Assembly: GCF_003443535.1 (NCBI RefSeq)
Contig: NZ_CP031946.1
Coordinates: 868,001-932,000 of the forward strand
Length of the DNA stretch: 64,000 nucleotides
Direction of reading: 5' to 3'
Origin: Ruegeria sp. AD91A
GTDB lineage: Bacteria; Pseudomonadota; Alphaproteobacteria; Rhodobacterales; Rhodobacteraceae
Part shown: piece by piece, positions 51,649 through 59,907 of the stretch
Numbering within the stretch: position 1 is the first letter of the stretch
How the letters are laid out: every line of letters starts with the position of its first letter
Program-made: the position numbers and the translations under genes
The notes under the pieces: generated by a model
Database searches by the model: none
The model's input: the letters and a program-made list of their open reading frames with translations, nothing else
What the model was told of the DNA's origin: nothing

Positions 51649-54000
51649 TTGTCATTTATGGATCCGGCAGAAGAACAATCACTACGCGACAAAATATCGA
51701 GTGATCCGTCGCATCTTGGACGCCTGTTCAAGGCGAAGTCTTCGAAATTCATTCTACGTAGTGTCGATCACGCGCTTGTTGAGGAGTTGCTGAAGGAAGG
51801 TTGGGAAGAATACGGGAAGCCACTCAAAACCAAAACACGGTTAAGAAAGCCCAAGACCCATGATGCACAGCTAGAGGATGATGTCTGGTGTCAGCTCTAT
51901 CGGCTTGGCTATCGATGCTTCAATGTTTCTGGCGACTTTGCGCTCCCCTTTGGGAAGGGAGCTACCGACAAAAAGCAAATAGATGTCATTGCCATCAATG
52001 ACGACAGTGTATTGTTGGTCGAATGCAAATCTGCAGAAAAATCCAAGAAACCGCCATCATTTAAGACAGAATTCGAGGCTCTAAAGCAACGAATGAATGG
52101 GCATGCCAAAGCACTTGAGCAGCTTTTCGGAAAAGAGCGGAAAATAAAGTATATTTTCGCCACTCGTAATTTGCGCATCGGTCGCGAAAGCGCCGATGGT
52201 GAGCGACTTTCTAAGGCCGGTGGGTTTCTATACAATGACAATGCTTATGATTATGTCGAAGGACTTCTGAAAGCGTATAAGAACGCAGCTCACTATCAGT
52301 TCATGGCTATGCTCTTTAAGGGGCAGGATATCAACAAAGAGAAGATTGAGGTCGCCGCGCTCGAAGGCAAGATGGGCGGCAAAACATATTACATGTTCTC
52401 TTTGGAGCCTGAGCTTTTGTTGAAGATGGGGTTTGTTTTGCATCGAACTCGGGCAAATGAGGCTGAGATGCCAACCTACCAACGTCTTCTCGTACCGAGC
52501 AGGCTCAAGGGAATAAACAAATTCATTGATGAAGGCGGTTTTTTTCCCAACTCAGTCATTCTCAATTTTTCCGAGTCAGCCCGAAAAATTGAGTTCCACG
52601 GGCAAAAACGCACTGGCGTTTCTCGTTCACGGTCTGGGACTTTGAAAATTCCTAACGCCTACGCCATCGCATACATCATCGACGGCCAGCACCGAATCTA
52701 TGGTTATGCAAATTCTGACTTTAAGAAGTCCAACACTATTCCAGTCGTGTCTTTTGTAGGCTTGGATCCGTCTGAGCAACTCGAAATGTTTATGGATATA
52801 AACGAAAATCAGAAGGCAGTAAGTCCAACGCTGCGCATTACACTTGAAGAAGACCTTTATTGGAATTCGGCGCGACTGGACTCACGAATGAAGGCACTAA
52901 GGTCCTCAGTTATTAGGCAACTTGGTGGCGACCCAACTGGTCCCTTATTTGGAAAGATTGCACTTGGCGAAGACAGGGCGCAGCTTAATGCGAAACCTTT
53001 CGCCGACTCTCTACTTCGTTGTGGGCTCCTTCCGGTCGCTAAGGGAAACAAGTTTGCCGGAGGGGAAATCAACACCTCACTCTACAACACTGGGAATCAA
53101 GACCATGTCAAAGAGATGCGGTCGACGCGGGCCAAAGTAGTTACATTGCTCAACGCATGCTATCAATTGGCTGAAGAACAGTTTGACGAGGATGAAGATA
53201 CGCTAAAGAGCTTCATAGTCTACAATCGTGGGACTTATGCGTTCATTAGCCTGATTGGCAGCATAAACTCGTTCCTAACAGAGCAAGGCAAACTTTCTTG
53301 TTCAACTTCGAACGATGAGCGTTTTGATGCTGTCAGGAAGTACTTGGTAGCACTGTGCGAGGCGCTGTCGAGCATTTCTGATGACGACAGAGGCATGCTT
53401 TTGGGAAAGTTGGGTTCCGGTGCTGAAAATACTTGGTTTCGTATGTTCCAAAGTTTCGTCAATAAACGGTTCTCAGAATATGAACCTGCCGATCTTTTGG
53501 ATTGGAAGGAACGTCAAAACAAAGAGCTTCAAGATGAGGGGCGAAGCCTTGGAACAGGCATCGAAAAGCACATCAAAAAGGTAATTATTGCCAACTTAAA
53601 GACGATTTTTGACAAAAACTGGGATCTGGAGATTGGAACAATTCAACGGGATTGCGAAGATCGGGCTAAGGCACAGATGGAGAAAAATTACAAAGAGGGT
53701 TTGGGTAGAACCGAAATCCCATGGACTGACCAATTTTTTATTAAGGATTACAAAACTATCATTGAGAAGTATTGGGGCCGTATGCCTGAGGGTGATGCGG
53801 ACGACTTTAAGACATTTGAGGAGCACTTTGCGCTCGACATTGGCCAAGGTTTTAATAGCAAAGCAGAGAAATTGAAGTGGCTCTCGATTTTCAATTCTTA
53901 TCGAAATACATGGGCTCACGAGGGCACAAAAGAGAAGGGGCTGAACCAGTCTGAAGTGAGCTTCCTTCGGGAGGTTCACGGCAAGCTCATGCCCCAATAG
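51649..54000 (+). CDS. Three-part defence-like protein: PD-(D/E)xK nuclease, DGQHR (DndB-like), HEPN-like C terminus
   Basis: A 783-residue protein. The TTG at 51649 is eight bases after AGGAG; TTG 51643 and ATG 51658 are alternatives. The N-terminal part (about 65-210) has a restriction-nuclease core: Glu in AQLEDDVW, Asp in QIDVIAINDD and ExK in VLLVECKSAEK. The middle contains IIDGQHRIYGY (Asp345-Arg349), the DGQHR signature of DndB/ParB-like proteins, with FMDINENQKAVSPTLR nearby. The last 30 residues have YRNTWAHEGTKEKG (Arg752, His757), an R-x4-H motif as in HEPN ribonucleases. I know of DGQHR proteins near DNA-modification genes. This combination and the Dam partner are not familiar to me. 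Function is inferred. Confidence 0.75.
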   Translation: MSFMDPAEEQSLRDKISSDPSHLGRLFKAKSSKFILRSVDHALVEELLKEGWEEYGKPLKTKTRLRKPKTHDAQLEDDVWCQLYRLGYRCFNVSGDFALPFGKGATDKKQIDVIAINDDSVLLVECKSAEKSKKPPSFKTEFEALKQRMNGHAKALEQLFGKERKIKYIFATRNLRIGRESADGERLSKAGGFLYNDNAYDYVEGLLKAYKNAAHYQFMAMLFKGQDINKEKIEVAALEGKMGGKTYYMFSLEPELLLKMGFVLHRTRANEAEMPTYQRLLVPSRLKGINKFIDEGGFFPNSVILNFSESARKIEFHGQKRTGVSRSRSGTLKIPNAYAIAYIIDGQHRIYGYANSDFKKSNTIPVVSFVGLDPSEQLEMFMDINENQKAVSPTLRITLEEDLYWNSARLDSRMKALRSSVIRQLGGDPTGPLFGKIALGEDRAQLNAKPFADSLLRCGLLPVAKGNKFAGGEINTSLYNTGNQDHVKEMRSTRAKVVTLLNACYQLAEEQFDEDEDTLKSFIVYNRGTYAFISLIGSINSFLTEQGKLSCSTSNDERFDAVRKYLVALCEALSSISDDDRGMLLGKLGSGAENTWFRMFQSFVNKRFSEYEPADLLDWKERQNKELQDEGRSLGTGIEKHIKKVIIANLKTIFDKNWDLEIGTIQRDCEDRAKAQMEKNYKEGLGRTEIPWTDQFFIKDYKTIIEKYWGRMPEGDADDFKTFEEHFALDIGQGFNSKAEKLKWLSIFNSYRNTWAHEGTKEKGLNQSEVSFLREVHGKLMPQ

Positions 54001-54131
54001 ACCTAACCAAGTTGCGATTTTTATCAGCCGAACCCAACTAATCGCTATCGCTCTATTAGTAGGGCTTCGGACGTGCCGGAGGCCTGCGGATTTCGACGGC
54101 ATAATGCAGTAGACCCGATCAAGCGAATTCT

Positions 54132-54161
54132 AAGGAGCGTTTAAACGCTCTCCTTTGTTTT
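54132..54161 (+). terminator. Terminator downstream of the DGQHR-fusion gene
   Basis: AGGAGCG and CGCTCTCCT form a stem with one bulged T around a TTTAAA loop, followed by TTGTTTTC. It lies 130 bases after the stop and probably ends the dam-fusion transcript. Confidence 0.6.
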
Positions 54162-54258
54162 CAGCTACTTAGTCGTTGACCTGACCCAGGATCGGTGGTA
54201 TCTAAGTCCCTGCAGACGCAAGTTGCTTTCACGCATCTGCATATCAACGGAGAAAAAC

Positions 54259-54309
54259 ATGACTGAAATTCTGCCGCTCGCGCGGTCGAACGAGGTTGGG
54301 CTCCGTTGA
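54259..54309 (+). CDS. Possible 16-residue leader peptide
   Basis: ATG at 54259 follows GGAGA, and the frame reads MTEILPLARSNEVGLR before TGA. It lies in the 367-base gap before the HNH gene. It may be a leader peptide for that gene or chance; no conservation can be assessed. Confidence 0.2.
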   Translation: MTEILPLARSNEVGLR

Positions 54310-54367
54310 TGGCAAGTGTCCTTCCTCTCACCACATAGCCATCGACGTCATGAGAGAAGGATTAAAC

Positions 54368-54736
54368 ATGACGAAGAAAAACAGCCACTCCCGCTACAGG
54401 GAGAAAAATAGAGTGCTACTTCGCGTCAAACAAGCAATGCGTAGGGCTGGCCCCGCTGCCCCGCCGTGGTTATCCGAAGAAGACAATGAGGAAATTCTCG
54501 CTGTTTATCGGGAAGCGCAGCAATGGACGGAAGAGACCGGAGTCGTTCACGAAGTCGATCATATGGTGCCATTGAACGCCACAAGCCGCGGTCAACACTA
54601 TCTTTGCGGTTTACATGTACCGTGGAATCTTCGCGCAATTCCTCAGTCTATGAACCAGAAGCGGGGCGACTGGTTCTTCACAGGAACACCGCCGATTGAT
54701 GTTCATGATGATGGCGACGATGACATACCATGGTGA
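54368..54736 (+). CDS. Phage-type HNH endonuclease-like protein
   Basis: A 122-residue protein. The core EVDHMVPLNATSRGQHYLCG, then LHVPWNLRAIPQSMNQKRGD, matches the phage HNH pattern VDHxVPL...CGLHxPWNLxxxP...N.K. His61/His65, Asn88 and Asn96 are candidate active-site and metal residues. I selected the ATG at 54368, which follows AAGGA; a start at 54350 is possible. HNH proteins near terminases often assist cos cleavage during packaging, but this one is separated from TerL by the Dam and DGQHR genes, so its role is open. Confidence 0.8.
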   Translation: MTKKNSHSRYREKNRVLLRVKQAMRRAGPAAPPWLSEEDNEEILAVYREAQQWTEETGVVHEVDHMVPLNATSRGQHYLCGLHVPWNLRAIPQSMNQKRGDWFFTGTPPIDVHDDGDDDIPW

Positions 54737-54780
54737 TGTCCGAGCAAATCGCAACGTTGCAGAGATGTTGCAGAAAACAA

Positions 54781-54802
54781 AAGCCGCCCCTAGGGGCGGC
54801 TT
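54781..54802. terminator. Perfect palindromic terminator between HNH and tRNA-Asn
   Basis: The 22-bp sequence is a perfect palindrome with arms AAGCCGCCCC and GGGGCGGCTT around TA. It can act in both directions. The reverse strand has the better U-tract (TTTTGTTTTC), so it probably ends the tRNA-Asn transcript; on the forward strand it can end the HNH gene. Confidence 0.75.
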
Positions 54803-54829
54803 GTTACTCTCTTGTTATCCAAGAGAGAT

Positions 54830-54876
54830 TTTGGCTCCGGCGGTAGGGATCGAACCTACGACCAATTGATTAACAG
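54830..54876. repeat. Right attachment site (attR)
   Basis: This copy of the 47-bp core is identical to 40190-40236 and supplies the 3' part of the complete tRNA-Asn. The flanking base differs on both sides, so the core is exactly 47 bp. The element thus brought its own tRNA 3' end and kept the host gene intact. Confidence 0.93.
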
Positions 54877-54906
54877 TCAACTGCTCTACCGCTGAGCTAC
54901 GCCGGA
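54832..54906 (-). tRNA. tRNA-Asn (anticodon GUU), second copy, restored by the element
   Basis: Identical over its 75 nt, CCA included, to the copy at 39991-40065. Its 3' 45 bases are derived from the element's attachment core and its 5' part from the host. Confidence 0.97.
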
Positions 54907-54915
54907 ACTGAGGCG

Positions 54916-54944
54916 CGTATAGCAACCCCGATTCCAGACGTCCA
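54916..54944 (-). promoter_or_regulatory. Promoter of the second tRNA-Asn gene
   Basis: TGGACG (54944-54939) and TATACG (54921-54916) on the reverse strand are 17 bases apart, as in the first tRNA-Asn gene, while the bases between them differ. The shared boxes point to a real promoter. Confidence 0.6.
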
Positions 54945-54982
54945 GTGGTTAAGTAAGAGAACGATCAAAAATTTTTGCTGTT

Positions 54983-55897
54983 TTAGAGAAACCGTCGAAA
55001 AACAGATGCAACCGACAGTGGGCCAATGGGCGCCACTTTGGTTTTCCCAGTCAGATCAACGAGATGAGCGAAAACATTTCGCTCGGCCGCTGGCAACAAT
55101 GCTGCTGGCGTATCCGTATAGATGCGCTCAGCCAGATGCCGAGCTGTCCCGTCTGCATCTTCCAACGCGCTCAGGATCTGGGCCTCGCGGGTCTGGCGAT
55201 GCGCAATCAGCCAGTCCAAGCGTTCGGCAGGACTGGTGATCGGTGCACCATGGCCCGCGTGGAAAACCGACCAGTCGCGCGCGCGTAGCCGATGGCAGGC
55301 AGCCATGAAGTCGGTCAGATCACCATCCGGAGGGGACACCAACGAGCTGGCCCAACCCATGACATGATCCGCTGTGAAACAGATGTTCTGCCAGGCCAAG
55401 GCAATGTGATTACCCAGATGGCCCGGAGTGTGAATGACTTCGAGCTGCCATCCGTCACCATTGATGAACTCACCGTCCGCCACTTCGACATCCGGGCGAA
55501 ACGTGCTGTCGATTCCTTCGCCGCCGCCAGTCAGCCCCTGCGCGGCAAGATCGGTCATGACGGCGCTGCGTCCTGCCTCAGGCCCACCATAGGAATAAAT
55601 CACTGCCCCCGTGCGCGCCGCCAGCGGAGCCGCCAGAGGTGAATGGTCCACATGCGTATGTGTGACAATGATATGGCTGATCCTTTGACCCGGCGCCAAG
55701 GAATCCAGAATCGCGCCCAGATGTGCTTCGCTTGCTGGGCCTGGATCGATGACCGCGATGTCGCGATCACCCAGCAGGTATGTGTTGGTGCCACGATAAG
55801 TCATCGGAGAGGGATTCGGGGCCAGAATACGCCGCAAACCCAAGTGCAGTTCCTCGGGTTTTCCAACGGGTGGATTGAAATCATCTGGTGATGGCAT
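54983..55897 (-). CDS. Metallo-beta-lactamase fold hydrolase
   Basis: A 304-residue protein of the MBL superfamily. The metal-binding set is present: THTHVDHSPL (HxHxDH), HTPGHLGNHIAL, TADHVMGWASS and a C-terminal FHAGHGAPI. NTYLLGDRDIAVIDPGPASE opens the fold. A C-terminal helical region (LDWLIAHRQTREAQILSALE and onward) is like that of LACTB2-type nucleases or hydrolases. Its substrate is not clear and could be RNA, a thioester or a lactone. It is a core gene directly next to the tRNA insertion site. Confidence 0.9.
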   Translation of the reverse strand: MPSPDDFNPPVGKPEELHLGLRRILAPNPSPMTYRGTNTYLLGDRDIAVIDPGPASEAHLGAILDSLAPGQRISHIIVTHTHVDHSPLAAPLAARTGAVIYSYGGPEAGRSAVMTDLAAQGLTGGGEGIDSTFRPDVEVADGEFINGDGWQLEVIHTPGHLGNHIALAWQNICFTADHVMGWASSLVSPPDGDLTDFMAACHRLRARDWSVFHAGHGAPITSPAERLDWLIAHRQTREAQILSALEDADGTARHLAERIYTDTPAALLPAAERNVFAHLVDLTGKTKVAPIGPLSVASVFRRFL

Positions 55898-55941
55898 TCT
55901 GTGCTCTTCCTCTTGTCCGGGCAGCCCGCTAGGTTTAGCGC

Positions 55942-57261
55942 ATGTCTTCGCACTGGCTCAAACCTTATATGCCTCGCAGTCTTTACGCCCGGGCGGCGCT
56001 GATCCTGGTTTTGCCTGTGATCGTGCTGTTGCTGGTCGTGGGTATCGCTTTCCTTCAAAAGCATCTTGAGGATGTCACCGGCCAGATGACGCGCGCGGCA
56101 TCCCGTGAGGTGACGTTGATCACGACAATGATCGAGGGCGCGGAAACACAACAACAGGCGTTGGCGTCGATTCGTCCCGATTTGCAGGCCCTTGAGATGA
56201 AGGCCAGATTTCTTGGCGTTAACGAAGAGCCTGCGATCGGCGCGCGGCGATGGTATGACTTCATCGCACCACAGGTCGAATCTGAACTACATCTCTGGCT
56301 GCCCGATCTCGTCGCCGTCGCTTTGCCCAGCAGCAAGGAGGCTCGGGTTTACCTGGATACGCATCTGGGCCTGCTGCAATTGACATTTGATCGGCGCAGA
56401 TTGTCGCCTGCGGCTCCGCATCAATTGATTGTCACCATGGTGTTCTTTGCGGTCATCATGACGACGATCTCGTTTCTTTACATGCGAAACCAATTGCGTC
56501 CCATTACGCGCCTCGCCGATGCGGCGCAGGCATTCGGGCGTGGGCGAATCGTTCCGTATTCACCCGGCGGAGCAATCGAGGTACGCGCGGCGGGTAACGC
56601 GTTTCTGGATATGCGATCCCGGATCGAACGCCAGATGGAGCAGCGGACGTTGATGCTGTCTGGTGTCAGTCACGATCTGCGTACTCCGTTGACTCGTCTG
56701 AAGCTTGGACTGTCGATGTTGCCCGAAGATGAGGCCGCACCATTGCAAAAGGATGTGACTGAAATGCAGTCCTTGCTGGATGCGTTTCTGGAATTTTCGC
56801 GTGGGGCCGCCGAAGGATCGACGGAAGAGGTCCGACCGGATGAATTTCTCCGCCAGATCGTGGATGACGCGAAACGGACCGGTCATCAGGCAGACCTGAT
56901 TGCGGTCGAAGGGCAGGGTACAGTCATGCTGCGCCCCATGGCTGTGCGCCGGGCGGTCGAAAACCTGATAGGAAACGCCGTTCGCTATGGCAGCCTAGCC
57001 GAGGTCAGCCTGTTTCTGAACGCGAAATCGATGCGAATCCGCGTTGAGGACGACGGCCCCGGTATACCGGCGGACCAGCGTACTGAAGCGGTCAAGCCAT
57101 TCACGCGTCTCGACCCGGCACGCAATCAGAATCAGGGCAGTGGCGTTGGCCTAGGTCTTGCGATTGTGGCCGATGTCGCACGCGCGCACGGCGGTATTTT
57201 GCGTCTGGGCAAAAGTGAGCGTCTTGGCGGGCTGTGCGCGGATATAATCATAGGCCGATAA
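55942..57261 (+). CDS. Orphan sensor histidine kinase (EnvZ-like)
   Basis: A 439-residue membrane kinase. There are two transmembrane segments (about residues 15-38 and 160-182), with a periplasmic domain of about 120 residues between them. A HAMP region (RNQLRPITRLADAAQAFGRG) follows, then the phosphoacceptor box in MLSGVSHDLRTPLTRLKLGL and the ATP-binding N, G1 and G2 boxes in NLIGNAVRYG, VEDDGPGIPADQR and GSGVGLGLAIVADVARAHGG. No response regulator gene is next to it; upstream is the divergent hydrolase and downstream an unknown gene. The partner must lie elsewhere. The EnvZ/OmpR style is a resemblance only. Confidence 0.92.
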   Translation: MSSHWLKPYMPRSLYARAALILVLPVIVLLLVVGIAFLQKHLEDVTGQMTRAASREVTLITTMIEGAETQQQALASIRPDLQALEMKARFLGVNEEPAIGARRWYDFIAPQVESELHLWLPDLVAVALPSSKEARVYLDTHLGLLQLTFDRRRLSPAAPHQLIVTMVFFAVIMTTISFLYMRNQLRPITRLADAAQAFGRGRIVPYSPGGAIEVRAAGNAFLDMRSRIERQMEQRTLMLSGVSHDLRTPLTRLKLGLSMLPEDEAAPLQKDVTEMQSLLDAFLEFSRGAAEGSTEEVRPDEFLRQIVDDAKRTGHQADLIAVEGQGTVMLRPMAVRRAVENLIGNAVRYGSLAEVSLFLNAKSMRIRVEDDGPGIPADQRTEAVKPFTRLDPARNQNQGSGVGLGLAIVADVARAHGGILRLGKSERLGGLCADIIIGR

Positions 57262-57358
57262 ATCCCCATTATGTCTGTGTATTGAATTCAATTTTGCTAA
57301 TTTGTCTGTCCATGGCATCCTGTTCCCATATTTTTTTCATTTTTGGGGGACGCATGAG

Positions 57359-57916
57359 ATGGTTATCGCAGGATTCGTAAAACTGGCCGAAAAGGGGTTC
57401 GTTGGTTGCGCAACAATTGCGGCCTTGCTGCCACTTTGGCAGTGGTATGAAGAAACCGATGAAAGACGGGTCGAACGTCTGATCGGCTTTATCGGTTCAG
57501 GCGATACCTGTCTGAAATGGTTGCGGTCCGACCTTGTTGAGTCGCTGGCGTCCGAGTTGTGGTACGCGTCGCAGCAGGAAGTAGTTGATGGCGACGAGGA
57601 TCTTGCGCCGCTGCCGGTTCAGGTGCGTGCCAATATGGCGATTTTTTGTGCTGAAATGCTGGACTATTTGCAGAATGATTTTGGCAAGTTCGATGAACCT
57701 GTTGCCTTCGACTATTACATGATGATCATGGATGCTTCGTTCTGGGTCGATCCTGCGGATTTTGAAACGTATTTGGCTGCGGTGCATCAAGATCCGGACC
57801 TGTCCGGCAGTCACGAGAATTACAGCTTTGGTGGGCGCGACGGCTATTCCTTTGAGTGGCAAGTGACACAAGAAAAGTTCGACGCGTATTTCGGAATCGA
57901 AGAATCGAGTGAATGA
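57359..57916 (+). CDS. Unknown soluble protein
   Basis: A 185-residue protein of unrecognised family. The ATG at 57359 follows GGGGGA by eight bases; an upstream frame to 57302 lacks one. It starts MVIAGFVKLAEKGFVGCATI, has a hydrophobic first 30 residues that may be a membrane contact, and then an acidic helical body: PVAFDYYMMIMDASFWVDPA, DFETYLAAVHQDPDLSGS. There are no catalytic motifs. It is a lone gene between the sensor kinase and a tRNA. Confidence 0.6.
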   Translation: MVIAGFVKLAEKGFVGCATIAALLPLWQWYEETDERRVERLIGFIGSGDTCLKWLRSDLVESLASELWYASQQEVVDGDEDLAPLPVQVRANMAIFCAEMLDYLQNDFGKFDEPVAFDYYMMIMDASFWVDPADFETYLAAVHQDPDLSGSHENYSFGGRDGYSFEWQVTQEKFDAYFGIEESSE

Positions 57917-57969
57917 GGCAACGCATTCGCGTGCAGGCGATAAAAGCTGATCCTGATGTTTCGGCGAAA

Positions 57970-58046
57970 TGGTAGGCCCGGAGGGACTCGAACCCCCAAC
58001 CAAAGCGTTATGAGCGCTCTGCTCTAACCAATTGAGCTACAGGCCC
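57970..58046 (-). tRNA. tRNA with CAU anticodon (Ile2 or elongator Met)
   Basis: The reverse strand gives a 77-nt tRNA with an encoded CCA, D-arm GTAGCTCAATTGGTTAGAGC, anticodon stem-loop GCGCTCATAACGC and T-arm GGGGGTTCGAGTCCCTC. The acceptor has G-U closing at the ends, GGGCCTG/CGGGCCT. Anticodon CAT is certain. Whether it is methionine or lysidine-modified isoleucine cannot be decided; the overall sequence looks more like Ile2 than the common alphaproteobacterial elongator Met. Confidence 0.9.
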
Positions 58047-58153
58047 GCCTAGGCGCCTTGGGTATCACGGTGAACAGCCGCGTCAAGCCTGACCGTTGCA
58101 ACAAACGCCACAATCGAATAACCCGCCCGCAAAGCTTTCTTGAGGGACCGAAC

Positions 58154-59200
58154 ATGACAGCGGGTAAAAACGGAATCACCTATGCCGATGCAGGTGTGGA
58201 TATCGACGCGGGGAATGCCCTGGTCGATCGGATCAAGCCCGCCGCCAAGCGGACCAACCGACCCGGTGTGATGAGCGGCCTGGGCGGATTCGGCGCACTG
58301 TTCGATCTGAGGGCTGCCGGATACCAAGACCCTATCCTGGTAGGTGCGACGGATGGTGTGGGCACCAAGTTGCGGATCGCGATCGATACTGGTGTCGTGG
58401 ACGGAGTCGGGGTCGATCTGGTGGCCATGTGCGTCAATGACCTGATCTGCCAGGGGGCCGAGCCGCTGTTCTTCCTCGACTATTTCGCAACCGGTAAGCT
58501 GGATACCGATACGGCGGCACGGATCATCGAAGGGATTGCCGACGGATGCGCACAGTCCGGCTGTGCCTTGATCGGTGGTGAAACCGCCGAGATGCCGGGC
58601 ATGTATCCAGATGGAGATTTTGATCTGGCCGGTTTTGCGGTTGGTGCGATGGAACGCGGCGCAGATCTGCCTGCGGGCGTTCAATCCGGGGACGTGTTGT
58701 TGGGTCTGGCCTCGAACGGGGTGCATTCCAACGGCTATTCGCTTGTGCGTAAGCTGGTCGAGCTGTCCGGTCTGGGCTGGGATTCGCCGTCGCCCTTTGG
58801 TGAGGGGATTCTGGGTGAGGCGCTGCTGACGCCCACACGCCTTTACGTAAAACCGGCTTTGGCTGCGGTTCGTGCGGGTGGTGTACACGCGCTGGCGCAT
58901 ATCACCGGCGGTGGATTGACCGAAAATCTTCCGCGTGTGCTGCCCGAAGGGTTAGGGGCCGAGATCGATCTGGACAGCTGGCGGTTGCCGCCCGTCTTTA
59001 ACTGGATGGCAGAGACCGGTGGAATCGTAGAGGCGGAAATGCTCAAGACCTTCAATTGCGGCATCGGCCTGATTGTCGTGTGCGCTGCGGACAAGGCTGA
59101 TGACCTGTCGTCCCTGTTGACGGATGCTGGTGAAACCGTCGCTCGGATCGGTACCGTCACCGAAGCGCCCGGTGTTGCCTATTCAGGCAAACTGCTGTGA
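58154..59200 (+). CDS. purM: Phosphoribosylformylglycinamidine cyclo-ligase (AIR synthetase)
   Basis: A 348-residue enzyme that closes the imidazole ring of AIR in purine synthesis with ATP. The start ATG at 58154 follows GAGGGA. Signatures include [20 protein letters not shown], the family block [17 protein letters not shown] with [20 protein letters not shown], and [20 protein letters not shown]. The later [16 protein letters not shown] is also typical. Length is normal. It overlaps purN by four bases (GTGA). Confidence 0.97.
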   Translation: MTAGKNGITYADAGVDIDAGNALVDRIKPAAKRTNRPGVMSGLGGFGALFDLRAAGYQDPILVGATDGVGTKLRIAIDTGVVDGVGVDLVAMCVNDLICQGAEPLFFLDYFATGKLDTDTAARIIEGIADGCAQSGCALIGGETAEMPGMYPDGDFDLAGFAVGAMERGADLPAGVQSGDVLLGLASNGVHSNGYSLVRKLVELSGLGWDSPSPFGEGILGEALLTPTRLYVKPALAAVRAGGVHALAHITGGGLTENLPRVLPEGLGAEIDLDSWRLPPVFNWMAETGGIVEAEMLKTFNCGIGLIVVCAADKADDLSSLLTDAGETVARIGTVTEAPGVAYSGKLL

Positions 59201-59793
59201 GTCACAAGCGCGTCGCGATCCTGATTTCCGGGGGCGGGTCGAACATGTTGTCGCTGGTCGACAGCATGACCGGAGATCATCCGGCGCGGCCTTGTTTGGT
59301 GCTCTCCAATGATGCGCAGGCTGGCGGGCTGAAAAAAGCTGCGGACCGTGGCATTCCGACCGCAGTGGTTGATCATCGCCCGTTCAGGGGGGATCGCGCC
59401 GCGTTTGAATCCGAGCTTCTGAAGCCCTTGCAAGAGGCGCAGCCTGACATTGTCTGTCTGGCTGGCTTCATGCGGGTTTTGACAGCAGATTTCGTGTCCC
59501 GATTTCAAGGTAGGATGCTGAATATTCACCCTTCATTATTGCCCAAATACAAAGGGTTACACACTCATTCGCGCGCGATTGAGGCCGGGGATTCAGAGCA
59601 CGGCTGCTCGGTGCATGAGGTGACGGCGGCGCTGGATGACGGTCCGATTCTGGGCCAGGCGCGGGTTCCAATTGAAACGAAAGATACACCAGAGTCGCTG
59701 GCTGCGCGGGTGTTGGTGTGGGAGCATAAACTGTACCCCGAAGTGTTGCGGCGCTTTGCAGAAGGCAACAGGTCGCCAGTCCAGTTGCCCTGA
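59197..59793 (+). CDS. purN: Phosphoribosylglycinamide formyltransferase
   Basis: A 198-residue enzyme transferring formyl from N10-formyltetrahydrofolate to GAR. Start GTG overlaps the purM stop, so purMN are coupled. It opens with [19 protein letters not shown], has the catalytic-motif strand [20 protein letters not shown] and [20 protein letters not shown] with the His and Asn, and ends with the [19 protein letters not shown] block holding the catalytic Asp. Length is typical. Confidence 0.96.
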   Translation: MSHKRVAILISGGGSNMLSLVDSMTGDHPARPCLVLSNDAQAGGLKKAADRGIPTAVVDHRPFRGDRAAFESELLKPLQEAQPDIVCLAGFMRVLTADFVSRFQGRMLNIHPSLLPKYKGLHTHSRAIEAGDSEHGCSVHEVTAALDDGPILGQARVPIETKDTPESLAARVLVWEHKLYPEVLRRFAEGNRSPVQLP

Positions 59794-59907
59794 GCACGTT
59801 CTGGGTGATTTACACCCGTATAAAAATCGGCCTATGGTCGTCGACAACGCTCGGAACGACGACAATAACGGGCAGTCACAAAAACAAGAGCGATACTAGT
59901 ACTGCGC

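Larger units (their letters stand above)
40190..54876. mobile_element. tRNA-Asn-integrated phage-satellite-like island, about 14.7 kb
   Basis: The element runs between perfect 47-bp repeats. It has an integrase next to attL and then, in order, an AlpA-like excisionase, a primase-helicase, a repeat array, a reverse-strand cargo block, TerS-like and split TerL genes, and Dam, DGQHR-fusion and HNH genes. Portal, protease, capsid and tail genes are absent. This matches the int-alpA-pri-ori-terS plan described for phage-inducible chromosomal islands of Proteobacteria. A prophage remnant that has lost its structural genes is the main alternative. Several cargo genes, above all 50843-54000, are visibly more AT-rich than the flanking chromosome. 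Confidence 0.88.

Noticed and set aside
40190..54876. Integrative conjugative element or plasmid-derived island.
   Set aside because: No relaxase, coupling protein or type IV secretion gene is present, while terminase genes are.
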